In this document: positions 1 to 5,738 of the stretch, one piece after another | Layout of the letters: each line of letters starts with the position of its first letter | How positions within the stretch are numbered: the stretch's first letter is position 1 | From: Flavobacterium psychrophilum | GTDB lineage: Bacteria > Bacteroidota > Bacteroidia > Flavobacteriales > Flavobacteriaceae | DNA length: 6,029 nt | Assembly: GCA_945878515.1 (NCBI GenBank) | Contig: CAMCTL010000188.1 | Span: 1 to 6,029, forward strand | Direction of reading: 5' to 3' | The notes under the pieces: generated by a model | Told to the model about the DNA's origin: nothing | What the model saw: the letters and a program-made list of their open reading frames with translations, nothing else | Databases searched by the model: none | Position numbers and translations under genes: made by a program

Positions 1-15
1 AATTTTATATTTTTT

Positions 16-138
16 AACGCATAGAAACATAGTTATAGTTTATTTTATTTAGTCGTTTCACTTAATTTTAGGTTACATAGGCTATGTGAAAACCAAGAAC
101 TGGTCTATCAAACTCTTTTTCCTATGTTTCTATGCGTT
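16..138. repeat. Long inverted-repeat element upstream of the Y-family polymerase gene
   Basis: The 17-bp sequence AACGCATAGAAACATAG at 16-32 recurs as its exact reverse complement at 122-138, with 89 bp between the arms. Inside lies a shorter palindrome, ACATAG-G-CTATGT, at 75-87, whose half-site ACATAG is the inner end of both long arms. A small hairpin (ACCA/TGGT, 92-104) lies beside it. The element is non-coding and ends about 67 bp before the polymerase start. Flavobacterial genomes carry dispersed palindromic repeats built on ACATAGAAACATAG-like units, so a small non-autonomous repeat is the likeliest reading; this rests on recall, not a search. It could also supply operator sites or a transcription stop for an upstream gene. 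Confidence 0.75.
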
Positions 139-188
139 TCCATTTTTTAGTTCTGAAAATTTAATAATTGTGCCTAAGGGTTTTCACA
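85..188. promoter_or_regulatory. Candidate operator half-sites ahead of dinB
   Basis: TGTGAAAACC at 85-94 is repeated as its exact reverse complement GGTTTTCACA at 179-188. The second copy ends 17 bp before the polymerase start codon, and the first overlaps the ACATAG-G-CTATGT palindrome. A 10-bp match between the promoter-proximal site and a palindrome could mark a repressor site, since SOS-type polymerase genes are usually repressed. No published LexA motif was matched, and no full TAnnTTTG -7 box was found upstream of 206. Chance similarity in AT-rich DNA remains possible. Confidence 0.25.
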
Positions 189-205
189 GATAAAATTATA
201 ACTTT

Positions 206-1363
206 ATGTCGCGTGCTATTGTACACATGGATTTGGACACTTTCTTTGTTTCCTGCGTTCGATTAGAAAACCCGCAATTCAATGGGATTCCTTTAATCGT
301 GGGCGGTGGCGAAAGAGGCGTTGTGGCTTCCTGCTCGTATGAAGCAAGGTATTTTGGAGTACGTTCTGCAATGCCCATTCGGATGGCGATGCAACTTTGT
401 CCGCAAGCCAAAATTGTAAAAGGCGATATGGAATTGTTCTCGAATAAATCGCATGAAGTAACCCAAATCATCGAAGAACATTCGCCGCTGGTAGAAAAAG
501 CAAGCATCGACGAATTTTATCTGGACATCACCGGTATGGACAAATTTTATGGTTGCTATAAATGGACCAACGAATTGATTCAAACCATTACAAAAGAAAC
601 AGGACTGCCCATCAGTTTTGCCTTATCGGTCAATAAAACGGTTTCTAAAATTGCCACAGGCGAAGGCAAACCAAAAGGCAATCTCGAAATCCCAGAAAAC
701 CAAGTTCGTCCTTTCCTGAATCCGCTTTCGATTCAAAAAATTCCAATGGTGGGCGATGTTACGTTTCAATTGTTGTCCCGAATTGGCATTCGAACCATTC
801 AAACATTGTCTGAAATGCCGATGGAGATTTTACAAAAAATGATTGGCAAAAACGGTGTAGAACTTTGGAAAAAAGCCAACGGAATAGACAACGCCGCAGT
901 AGAACCCTATACCGAAAGAAAGTCGCTATCCACAGAACATACGTTCGAAATGGACACCACCGACATCCATTTAATTAAATCATTAATCTCCGGAATGGTC
1001 GAAAAATTGAGCTACCAATTGCGAACCGAAGGCTATCTAACAGCAACAATAGTCGTAAAAATCAGATACAACAATTTCGATACCGAAACCAAGCAAATGC
1101 GAATTCCGTACACTTCGTTCGATCATATCCTTTTAAAATCGGCTCTCGAACTCTTCACCAAATTATACACTCGAAGAATGCGTTTGCGATTGATTGGCAT
1201 TCGACTAACGGGTCTAGTACGTGGCACGTATCAAATCAATATGTTTGAAGATACAACAGAAATGCTCTCACTATATCAAGCCATTGACAAAATCAAAAAC
1301 CGTTTTGGTCCCGAATCCATCAGCCGATGTTCAGGATCAATTATAAAACAAAAAATGAAGTGA
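206..1363 (+). CDS. dinB: Y-family translesion DNA polymerase (DinB / Pol IV type)
   Basis: This 385-residue cytoplasmic protein should copy past DNA lesions as an error-prone polymerase. Its order matches Y-family enzymes. The palm motif HMDLDTFF has the metal ligand D9 and a steric-gate-position F14. The fingers motif SYEARYFGVRSAMP spans about 44-57. The second catalytic motif SIDEFYLD carries D102 and E103. SVNKTVSKIAT and KPKG follow at about 141-158. A helix-hairpin-helix thumb region spans about 174-205 and the little-finger domain about 240-340. QINMF at 343-347 fits the beta-clamp-binding consensus. It is slightly longer than E. coli Pol IV (about 350). ImuB proteins usually lack catalytic acids, whereas this one keeps them, so DinB is the better name. 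The ATG at 206 places the first motif at the family's usual distance; an A/T-rich leader, not a Shine-Dalgarno, precedes it. The downstream dnaE gene suggests a mutasome partner. Confidence 0.93.
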   Translation: MSRAIVHMDLDTFFVSCVRLENPQFNGIPLIVGGGERGVVASCSYEARYFGVRSAMPIRMAMQLCPQAKIVKGDMELFSNKSHEVTQIIEEHSPLVEKASIDEFYLDITGMDKFYGCYKWTNELIQTITKETGLPISFALSVNKTVSKIATGEGKPKGNLEIPENQVRPFLNPLSIQKIPMVGDVTFQLLSRIGIRTIQTLSEMPMEILQKMIGKNGVELWKKANGIDNAAVEPYTERKSLSTEHTFEMDTTDIHLIKSLISGMVEKLSYQLRTEGYLTATIVVKIRYNNFDTETKQMRIPYTSFDHILLKSALELFTKLYTRRMRLRLIGIRLTGLVRGTYQINMFEDTTEMLSLYQAIDKIKNRFGPESISRCSGSIIKQKMK

Positions 1364-1382
1364 AAAATGAAGTGAAAAATGG
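1351..1382 (+). repeat. 12-bp tandem duplication across the dinB stop codon
   Basis: AAAAATGAAGTG occurs at 1351-1362 and again at 1363-1374, followed by a partial third copy, AAAAATGG. The unit is four codons long, so it repeats the last residues (Lys-Met-Lys) and the TGA stop in the same frame. The duplication therefore leaves the protein unchanged and supplies a second in-frame stop. Confidence 0.8.
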
Positions 1383-1397
1383 TTCTACCCCGAATTA

Positions 1398-1551
1398 TGT
1401 GGGTTTTGTAACTTTAAAAAAAGTTAGCCACAAATTACACAAATTTACACAAATTTGTTTAACTCAATAATTACACGAATTCTAATGAAACTCGTGTAAT
1501 TAAATTTAATTAGTGATAATTCGTGTAATTTGTGGTAAAAAAATACCCACA
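1398..1551. repeat. Nested inverted-repeat element with ATTACACRAAT units
   Basis: Three nested inverted repeats share one centre. TGTGGGT at 1398-1404 pairs with ACCCACA at 1545-1551. CCACAAATTACAC at 1428-1440 pairs exactly with 1523-1535. TAATTACACGA at 1468-1478 pairs exactly with 1492-1502 around a 13-nt loop. The middle and inner arms share a TTACAC core, so several units can fold alternatively. Similar CCACRAATTACACRAATT repeats are, from recall, scattered between genes in Flavobacterium genomes. It has no coding potential and is probably a MITE- or REP-like repeat inserted between two genes that are often adjacent. Confidence 0.75.
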
Positions 1552-1592
1552 CAGTTAAGGGTAAAACCTAAAAAATTATTGGGGCGTTCCAC

Positions 1593-1638
1593 TTTTCTTG
1601 AATTGCCTCGCTTTTAAAGGCGAGGCAATTCAAGAAAA
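1593..1638. repeat. 19-bp perfect stem-loop between dinB and dnaE
   Basis: Positions 1593-1611 and 1620-1638 are perfect reverse complements (19 bp) around an 8-nt loop. The GC-rich core is TTGCCTCGC/GCGAGGCAA. A strong RNA hairpin would form on either strand. The run after the stem is A, not T, on both strands, because the T-runs lie at the 5' ends of the arms. It is therefore not a standard intrinsic terminator. It may be a dispersed palindrome or a stem that alters expression or stability of a dinB-dnaE transcript. Confidence 0.8.
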
Positions 1639-1639
1639 A

Positions 1640-1706
1640 AAATCAAAAATCAAAATCTGAAATCTGACCCGAGCGATAGCGAACGGGCGAAGCAAATCAA
1701 AAATCA
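1640..1706. repeat. 13-bp direct repeats flanking a CCCG/CGGG hairpin just before dnaE
   Basis: AAATCAAAAATCA occurs at 1640-1652 and again at 1694-1706, exactly 54 bp apart. Between the copies are AAATCTG-type short repeats and a mini-hairpin with CCCG at 1668-1671 and CGGG at 1684-1687 around an AGCGATAGCGAA loop. The second copy ends 2 bp before the dnaE ATG, so the unit forms the dnaE leader. From recall, GAGCGATAGCGAACGGG-like segments recur between flavobacterial genes. The direct repeats could come from slippage or recombination in AT-rich DNA. Confidence 0.6.
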
Positions 1707-1708
1707 CA

Positions 1709-4700
1709 ATGTACCTCAACTGTCATTCTTATCACAGCCTCCGTTACGGCACCATTCCGCTCGAAGATTTAGTTGAACAAGCTCAATCGCTCGGGTTGAA
1801 AGCGCTTGCCCTAACCGACATCAATACCGTTACCGGAATTTATGATTTTACCAAACTGTGTCTCGCAAATAATATAAAACCCTTAGTGGGTGTTGAATTT
1901 AGGCAAAACAACCGTCTTCTTTTTATTGGCTTAGCCAAAAACCAAGAAGGCATTGGAGAAATGTGTCGGTTGCTGACCCAACACAATTTAGAAAAAAGCG
2001 AATTGCCCACCGAAGCACCCGAATTTAAAAACGCATTCGTTATTTATCCCATTGAAAATATTCCGAAACCATTGCGAGACAACGAGTTTATTGGCATTCG
2101 TCCACAGGATATAATTACACTTTTTAAACCCAATTACCAGCAGTTTATCCCCAAAGCGGTCGTGCTGCAACCCGTAACTTTTAGAACTAAAAAAGAATTC
2201 AACCTGCACCGCATCCTTAGGGCGATAGAAAGCAATACGCTTTTATCAAAATTGCCAGCATGCGAATATTGCGACACATCGGATAAGATGCTGGATGAAA
2301 ACAGCTTAGTGGCGAAGTATGAAGAGTATCCAGAAATTCTAAAAAACACCGAATATCTGATTGACCAATGCAATTTCGAATATGAATTCAACAAACCACG
2401 GAATAAAAAATTCTATACCAAAAGCAAAGAAGGTGATCGATTATTACTCGAAAATTTAGCGCAAAGCGGACTCCTAAAACGTTACGGTTCCGATAATGCG
2501 GAAGCAAAAGCAAGAGTAATAAAAGAATTAAAAGTAATCGATAAATTGAATTTTAGTGGCTATTTCCTCATCACTTGGGATATTATTCAATACAGCAATA
2601 GCAGGGGTTTTATGCATGTAGGTCGCGGCAGCGGTGCCAACAGTATTGTGAGTTATTGCCTTGGCATCACTAATATTTGCCCCATCGAACTGGATTTGTA
2701 TTTTGAACGGTTCTTGAACGAAAACCGCAAATCGCCACCCGACTTTGATATTGATTGGTCTTGGAGAGAACGAGATGCTATTTTGGATTATATTTTCAAA
2801 CGATTTGACCCCAATCATGTGGCGTTTTGTGGTACAAATGTCGAATTCAAATACCGCTCGATTATCCGAGAAGTGGGCAAAGTATTTGGTTTATCCAAAG
2901 AAGAACTGGATGAATTATCAAAATCCAAAGGACGCATATTGGACAAAAATTCGGTGGTGAAATACGTCGAAGAATATGGCATGATGCTACTCAAATATCC
3001 CAACCAACGCAGTATGCACTCGTGCGGCATCATTATTTCTGAGGAACCCATTACCAATTACACCGCGCTGGAAATGCCTCCAAAAGGGTTTCCGATTGTG
3101 CAATTTGATATGCACATTGCCGAAGATATTGGATTCGAAAAATTCGATATTCTCAGCCAACGAGGTCTCGGGACTATCGATGAAGCCGTAAGACTGATTG
3201 AAAAAAACCGTGGAATTAAAGTTGACATCACCGATATTTCGCTTTCTAAAAACGAAGCCAAATGCAACGACTATCTCAGCAAAGGCAAAACCTTAGGCTG
3301 TTTTTATATCGAAAGTCCCGCCATGCGTGGATTGTTAAGACGTTTAAAATGCGATAACTATAAAACATTAGTAGCCGCATCGAGTATTATTCGTCCTGGT
3401 GTTGCGCAAAGCGGAATGATGCGCGAATACATTTTTAGACACAATCATCCTGATAAATTCGAATATTTCCATCCCGTGTTTCAAGAGCAATTGGGCGAAA
3501 CTTATGGTGTGATGGTGTATCAAGAAGATGTGATAAAAATTGCTTTGCATTACGGCGGATTGACTGCCGCTTATGGCGATATTCTTCGAAGAGCCATCAG
3601 CGGAAAAGGCCGTTCGCTATCCGAATTGCAATCGGTTAAAGACCAATTTTTTGTTTCTTGCAAAGCGCAAGGACATTCAGAAAAACTGAGTGAAGAAGTG
3701 TACCGGCAAATCGAATCTTTTGCAGGATATTCCTTTTGCAAAGCGCATTCGGCGAGTTACGCTGTAGAAAGTTATCAAAGTTTGTATCTCAAAGCCTATT
3801 TTGGTATCGAGTTTATGGTGGCTGCCATTAATAACGGAGGTGGTTTTTACAGACCCGAAATTTACATTCACGAAGCAAAAATGAGTGGTGCTACCATACA
3901 CAATCCCTGCATTAATAGAAGCTTTTATGAGACTAGTGTCGAAGGGACTGAGGTGTATTTGGGATTTATGCAAGTCAAGAGTTTAAACTATGATTTTGTA
4001 CAAAACATAATCAAGGAGCGGGAATTAAATGGTTGTTTCCAGTCGATAGAAGATTTTATTAACCGGGTGCAAACTGGTTTAGAAAGCATTCAAACCTTAA
4101 TATTTTTGGGTGCTTTTAGAACTACCAATAAACCCAAAAGTCATTTGATTGTCGAAGCCAGAATGTTGTTAATCAACCATAAATCAGAACATCATAGTCC
4201 AAAACTTATTCAAGAACCCACCAAAGAATTTAAGTTTCCAGTCATAGAACGTTCCGTTTTAGAAGATGCTTATGATGAATTGGAGATATTGAATTTTCCG
4301 GTTTCTAGTTCGCCATTCGATTTGTTACAGACCAAATACAGAAGCCAAGTGGTGGCTGCCAATCTCAACGATTTTATAAAAAAAGAAGTCAAGCTGATTG
4401 CCTACTTAATATCCATCAAACAAGTGCCTACCAAAGTGGGAATGATGTTCTTCGGGACTTGGATTGATATCAACGGAGATTATTTTGACACCACTCATTT
4501 CCCCAAAAGTCTGATTCAATATCCGTTTAACGGAGGTGGTTGCTATTTGCTTTTCGGAATTGTCGAAGTCGATTATCATTTTCCAACCATAACCATTTCA
4601 AAAATGGCAAAAATGCCTTTTAAACCCGATCCTCGTTATGCCAATGCCAAAACACATCAATTCAAAGCCACCGAACAATTGCGAGGTGATATCAGTACGA

Positions 4701-4762
4701 CCGAAAGAGCGCCTTATCCTCAGGAACACGAAATCAATTTGCCAAGGGTTAAGATGGTTTAG
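1709..4762 (+). CDS. dnaE: DnaE-type DNA polymerase III alpha subunit, short error-prone form
   Basis: This 1017-residue C-family polymerase is shorter than the replicative alpha subunit (about 1160) and closer to DnaE2/ImuC mutasome forms. An N-terminal PHP domain covers about 1-230, with LNCHSYHS and LALTDINT where active PHP enzymes have LHxH and TDH. N4 and I38 therefore replace metal-binding histidines. The palm has GRGSGANS (305-312) and PDFDID with D347 and D349; FEKFD carries the third aspartate, D480. Fingers motifs include IRPGVAQSGMM (561-571), YGVMVYQEDV (599-608), RRAISGKG (627-634) and FAGYSFCKAHSASYA (671-685). A helix-hairpin-helix region (about 775-805) and an OB-fold-like region (about 893-967) follow. 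No tau-binding C-terminal domain is apparent. ATG 1709 matches the family's N-terminus. Pairing with dinB suggests damage-tolerance synthesis. A second, replicative dnaE elsewhere is expected but not visible here. Confidence 0.92.
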   Translation: MYLNCHSYHSLRYGTIPLEDLVEQAQSLGLKALALTDINTVTGIYDFTKLCLANNIKPLVGVEFRQNNRLLFIGLAKNQEGIGEMCRLLTQHNLEKSELPTEAPEFKNAFVIYPIENIPKPLRDNEFIGIRPQDIITLFKPNYQQFIPKAVVLQPVTFRTKKEFNLHRILRAIESNTLLSKLPACEYCDTSDKMLDENSLVAKYEEYPEILKNTEYLIDQCNFEYEFNKPRNKKFYTKSKEGDRLLLENLAQSGLLKRYGSDNAEAKARVIKELKVIDKLNFSGYFLITWDIIQYSNSRGFMHVGRGSGANSIVSYCLGITNICPIELDLYFERFLNENRKSPPDFDIDWSWRERDAILDYIFKRFDPNHVAFCGTNVEFKYRSIIREVGKVFGLSKEELDELSKSKGRILDKNSVVKYVEEYGMMLLKYPNQRSMHSCGIIISEEPITNYTALEMPPKGFPIVQFDMHIAEDIGFEKFDILSQRGLGTIDEAVRLIEKNRGIKVDITDISLSKNEAKCNDYLSKGKTLGCFYIESPAMRGLLRRLKCDNYKTLVAASSIIRPGVAQSGMMREYIFRHNHPDKFEYFHPVFQEQLGETYGVMVYQEDVIKIALHYGGLTAAYGDILRRAISGKGRSLSELQSVKDQFFVSCKAQGHSEKLSEEVYRQIESFAGYSFCKAHSASYAVESYQSLYLKAYFGIEFMVAAINNGGGFYRPEIYIHEAKMSGATIHNPCINRSFYETSVEGTEVYLGFMQVKSLNYDFVQNIIKERELNGCFQSIEDFINRVQTGLESIQTLIFLGAFRTTNKPKSHLIVEARMLLINHKSEHHSPKLIQEPTKEFKFPVIERSVLEDAYDELEILNFPVSSSPFDLLQTKYRSQVVAANLNDFIKKEVKLIAYLISIKQVPTKVGMMFFGTWIDINGDYFDTTHFPKSLIQYPFNGGGCYLLFGIVEVDYHFPTITISKMAKMPFKPDPRYANAKTHQFKATEQLRGDISTTERAPYPQEHEINLPRVKMV

Positions 4763-4829
4763 CAAATTGCTTGTATATGTATAAAATGAACGCAAGAAAA
4801 TACCAACTGAAAATTTTTCTAATTTACAA
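4763..4829. other. Short convergent intergenic gap without a clear terminator
   Basis: This 67-bp AT-rich gap separates the 3' ends of dnaE and the minus-strand gene. No GC-containing hairpin followed by a T-run is visible on either strand; the best pairing is a weak A/T palindrome around 4808-4820. Transcripts from the two genes may overlap here. Confidence 0.5.
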
Positions 4830-5381
4830 TCAAAAACGTCCTTCCCAATATTGAATTTGAGCGGTCAACGCTGCCTTTTTTACTTCCAGTTTTTGAATAG
4901 TGAGAGCAGTTTCGGCTAGATCTAAAGAACTGCTTCTTTGCAGCACATTAATCCATTGTTGTAGGTTTTCGTCTTCGTGCAAAACAGGATCCACGCAAGC
5001 CAAATAATTTTCCGAAAAGTGCAACCGCTGGAGCAACTTGGTTTTCTTTACATTCAGTTGCAGCAAAGTCAGCTCGTTTTTTCGGGCATCTAGTTGTAGT
5101 TTTCGCAAGGCATCTTTTTTTGGAGTCTCTAGAAAATCTTTTCGTTTGGTTTCCCAATTTTTATAGACCAATTCCAGATCGGGGTTTTCATACAGTTGCT
5201 CATATTTATCAATCCCCATAATATAGCCCGAATATTGCCTCGGGATGCTGGTATTTCGGTTCAACCAACTTAAAAGCGTTCTATCAGAAACCAGCAGCAG
5301 CATTGCCAACTCATTTAATTTTAGTCCCAATTTGTATAATGTATCTTTCATATATGTAAATTTTAATTTTTCAGCGGTCAT
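4830..5381 (-). CDS. Hypothetical protein with possible helix-turn-helix and coiled coil
   Basis: I do not recognise this 183-residue protein. Residues about 17-46 (GLKLNELAMLLLVSDRTLLS and following WLNRN) look like an XRE- or MerR-like helix-turn-helix, with a turn at VSD and a following helix suited to DNA recognition. The rest is charged and helical. Leu/Lys-rich stretches at about 88-122 and 153-178 suggest coiled coils or dimerisation. No signal peptide or membrane segment is evident, so it is probably cytoplasmic. A second in-frame ATG at 5351 (M11) gives a 173-residue form. It has an A-rich leader directly upstream and would begin just before the putative DNA-binding region, so either start is possible. 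The gene converges on dnaE, and the 357 bp upstream carry a candidate promoter and an ordered site array. A regulatory role is only inferred. Confidence 0.7.
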   Translation of the reverse strand: MTAEKLKFTYMKDTLYKLGLKLNELAMLLLVSDRTLLSWLNRNTSIPRQYSGYIMGIDKYEQLYENPDLELVYKNWETKRKDFLETPKKDALRKLQLDARKNELTLLQLNVKKTKLLQRLHFSENYLACVDPVLHEDENLQQWINVLQRSSSLDLAETALTIQKLEVKKAALTAQIQYWEGRF

Positions 5382-5387
5382 ATATGT
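5348..5387 (-). promoter_or_regulatory. Duplicated start-codon context (ACATATATGA twice)
   Basis: On the minus strand ACATATATGA occurs twice, at 5387-5378 and 5357-5348, exactly 30 bp (ten codons) apart and in the same frame. Each copy contains an ATG that could start the 183-codon gene. The downstream ATG is preceded by the A-rich stretch AAAAATTAAAATTT, resembling leaders of flavobacterial genes. The true start cannot be settled from sequence alone. Confidence 0.5.
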
Positions 5388-5472
5388 TATCGCCTTTAAT
5401 TATTGGTTTTTGCTTGCACAAACTTGTTTTTGATGGCGATTTCATAAAAAAAATTGAAAAAATTAATCAAGT

Positions 5473-5480
5473 CAAAAATA
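5473..5480 (-). promoter_or_regulatory. Candidate Bacteroidota -7 promoter box
   Basis: On the minus strand TATTTTTG matches the Bacteroidota -7 consensus TAnnTTTG. Transcription would begin near 5466 and leave a leader of roughly 85 nt before the ATG at 5381. No clean TTTG -33 box is seen; TGTTTTAG (minus strand, 5504-5497) lies about 16 bp upstream of the -7 box. That -33 region overlaps the first two TGCATTCT sites, so a protein binding them could affect this promoter. Confidence 0.4.
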
Positions 5481-5490
5481 TAATTTTTTT

Positions 5491-5599
5491 TGCATTCTAA
5501 AACATTGCATTCTATTTTTAAAATGCAACATTTTGAAATGCAAGAATTGCATTCTCCTGTAATGCATTCTGTTTTTAGAATGCAGTATTTTAGAATGCA
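5491..5599. repeat. Phased array of eight TGCATTCT-type sites in four 15-bp pairs
   Basis: TGCATTCT occurs at 5491-5498, 5506-5513, 5548-5555 and 5563-5570. Its reverse complement AGAATGCA occurs at 5577-5584 and 5592-5599, and the variant AAATGCA at 5521-5527 and 5536-5542. Sites form four pairs, forward, reverse, forward, reverse, and members of every pair start exactly 15 bp apart. Each forward pair with the next reverse pair makes an imperfect inverted repeat (5491-5542 and 5548-5599), so the block is two tandem hairpin-like units. It lies 110-218 bp upstream of the 183-codon gene and overlaps its candidate promoter. It could be an operator array, a small dispersed repeat or iteron-like sites; no replication gene is present to favour the last. 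Confidence 0.8.
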
Positions 5600-5671
5600 A
5601 ATATAATTTTTGATGCTACGCCTTAAATGAAACTTATATGCCTTATATGGTGAAAAAAAATGTATTGCATT

Positions 5672-5698
5672 AAAAAAAAACACCAGCATTTGCTGATG
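5672..5698 (-). terminator. Intrinsic terminator of the distal minus-strand gene
   Basis: Read on the minus strand, CATCAGC-AAAT-GCTGGTG (5698-5681) forms a 7-bp stem with one G-T wobble and a 4-nt loop. It is followed at once by a run of nine T residues (5680-5672). It begins about 40 bp after the TAG stop of the gene ending at 5739. This fits a Rho-independent terminator and separates that gene's transcript from the 183-codon gene. Confidence 0.8.
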
Positions 5699-5738
5699 TC
5701 TTTTATTAAACCCAAAGGGGCTAAAATGTTTGCTAAAA

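Noticed and set aside
16..138. Integron attC-like recombination site (long imperfect hairpin of similar size)
   Set aside because: The ends do not fit the RYYYAAC/GTTRRRY core sites, the arms are perfect rather than bulged, and no cassette array or integrase is present.
206..507. Minus-strand reading frames inside dinB and dnaE
   Set aside because: They lie wholly within strongly supported polymerase genes, have low-complexity or unfamiliar translations, and are best explained as shadows.
1593..1638. Rho-independent terminator of dinB
   Set aside because: On the plus strand the stem is followed by A residues, so no U-tract would form in the RNA.
1640..1706. Target-site duplications of an inserted transposon
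   Set aside because: The 13-bp direct repeats enclose only about 40 bp without terminal inverted repeats or transposase remnants, so slippage or a dispersed repeat unit is simpler.
5491..5599. Short CRISPR array
   Set aside because: Units are only 8 bp with 7-bp gaps and alternate in orientation, unlike CRISPR repeats and spacers, and no cas gene is nearby.
5491..5599. Iterons of a plasmid replication origin
   Set aside because: No Rep gene or DnaA-box cluster is seen, and the neighbours look chromosomal. It stays a remote alternative only.
5396..5689. 97-codon minus-strand frame covering the site array
   Set aside because: Its translation is Cys/Ile/Lys-rich and reflects the repeated TGCATTCT octamers. 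It overlaps the candidate promoter and terminator, and has no protein-like domain.
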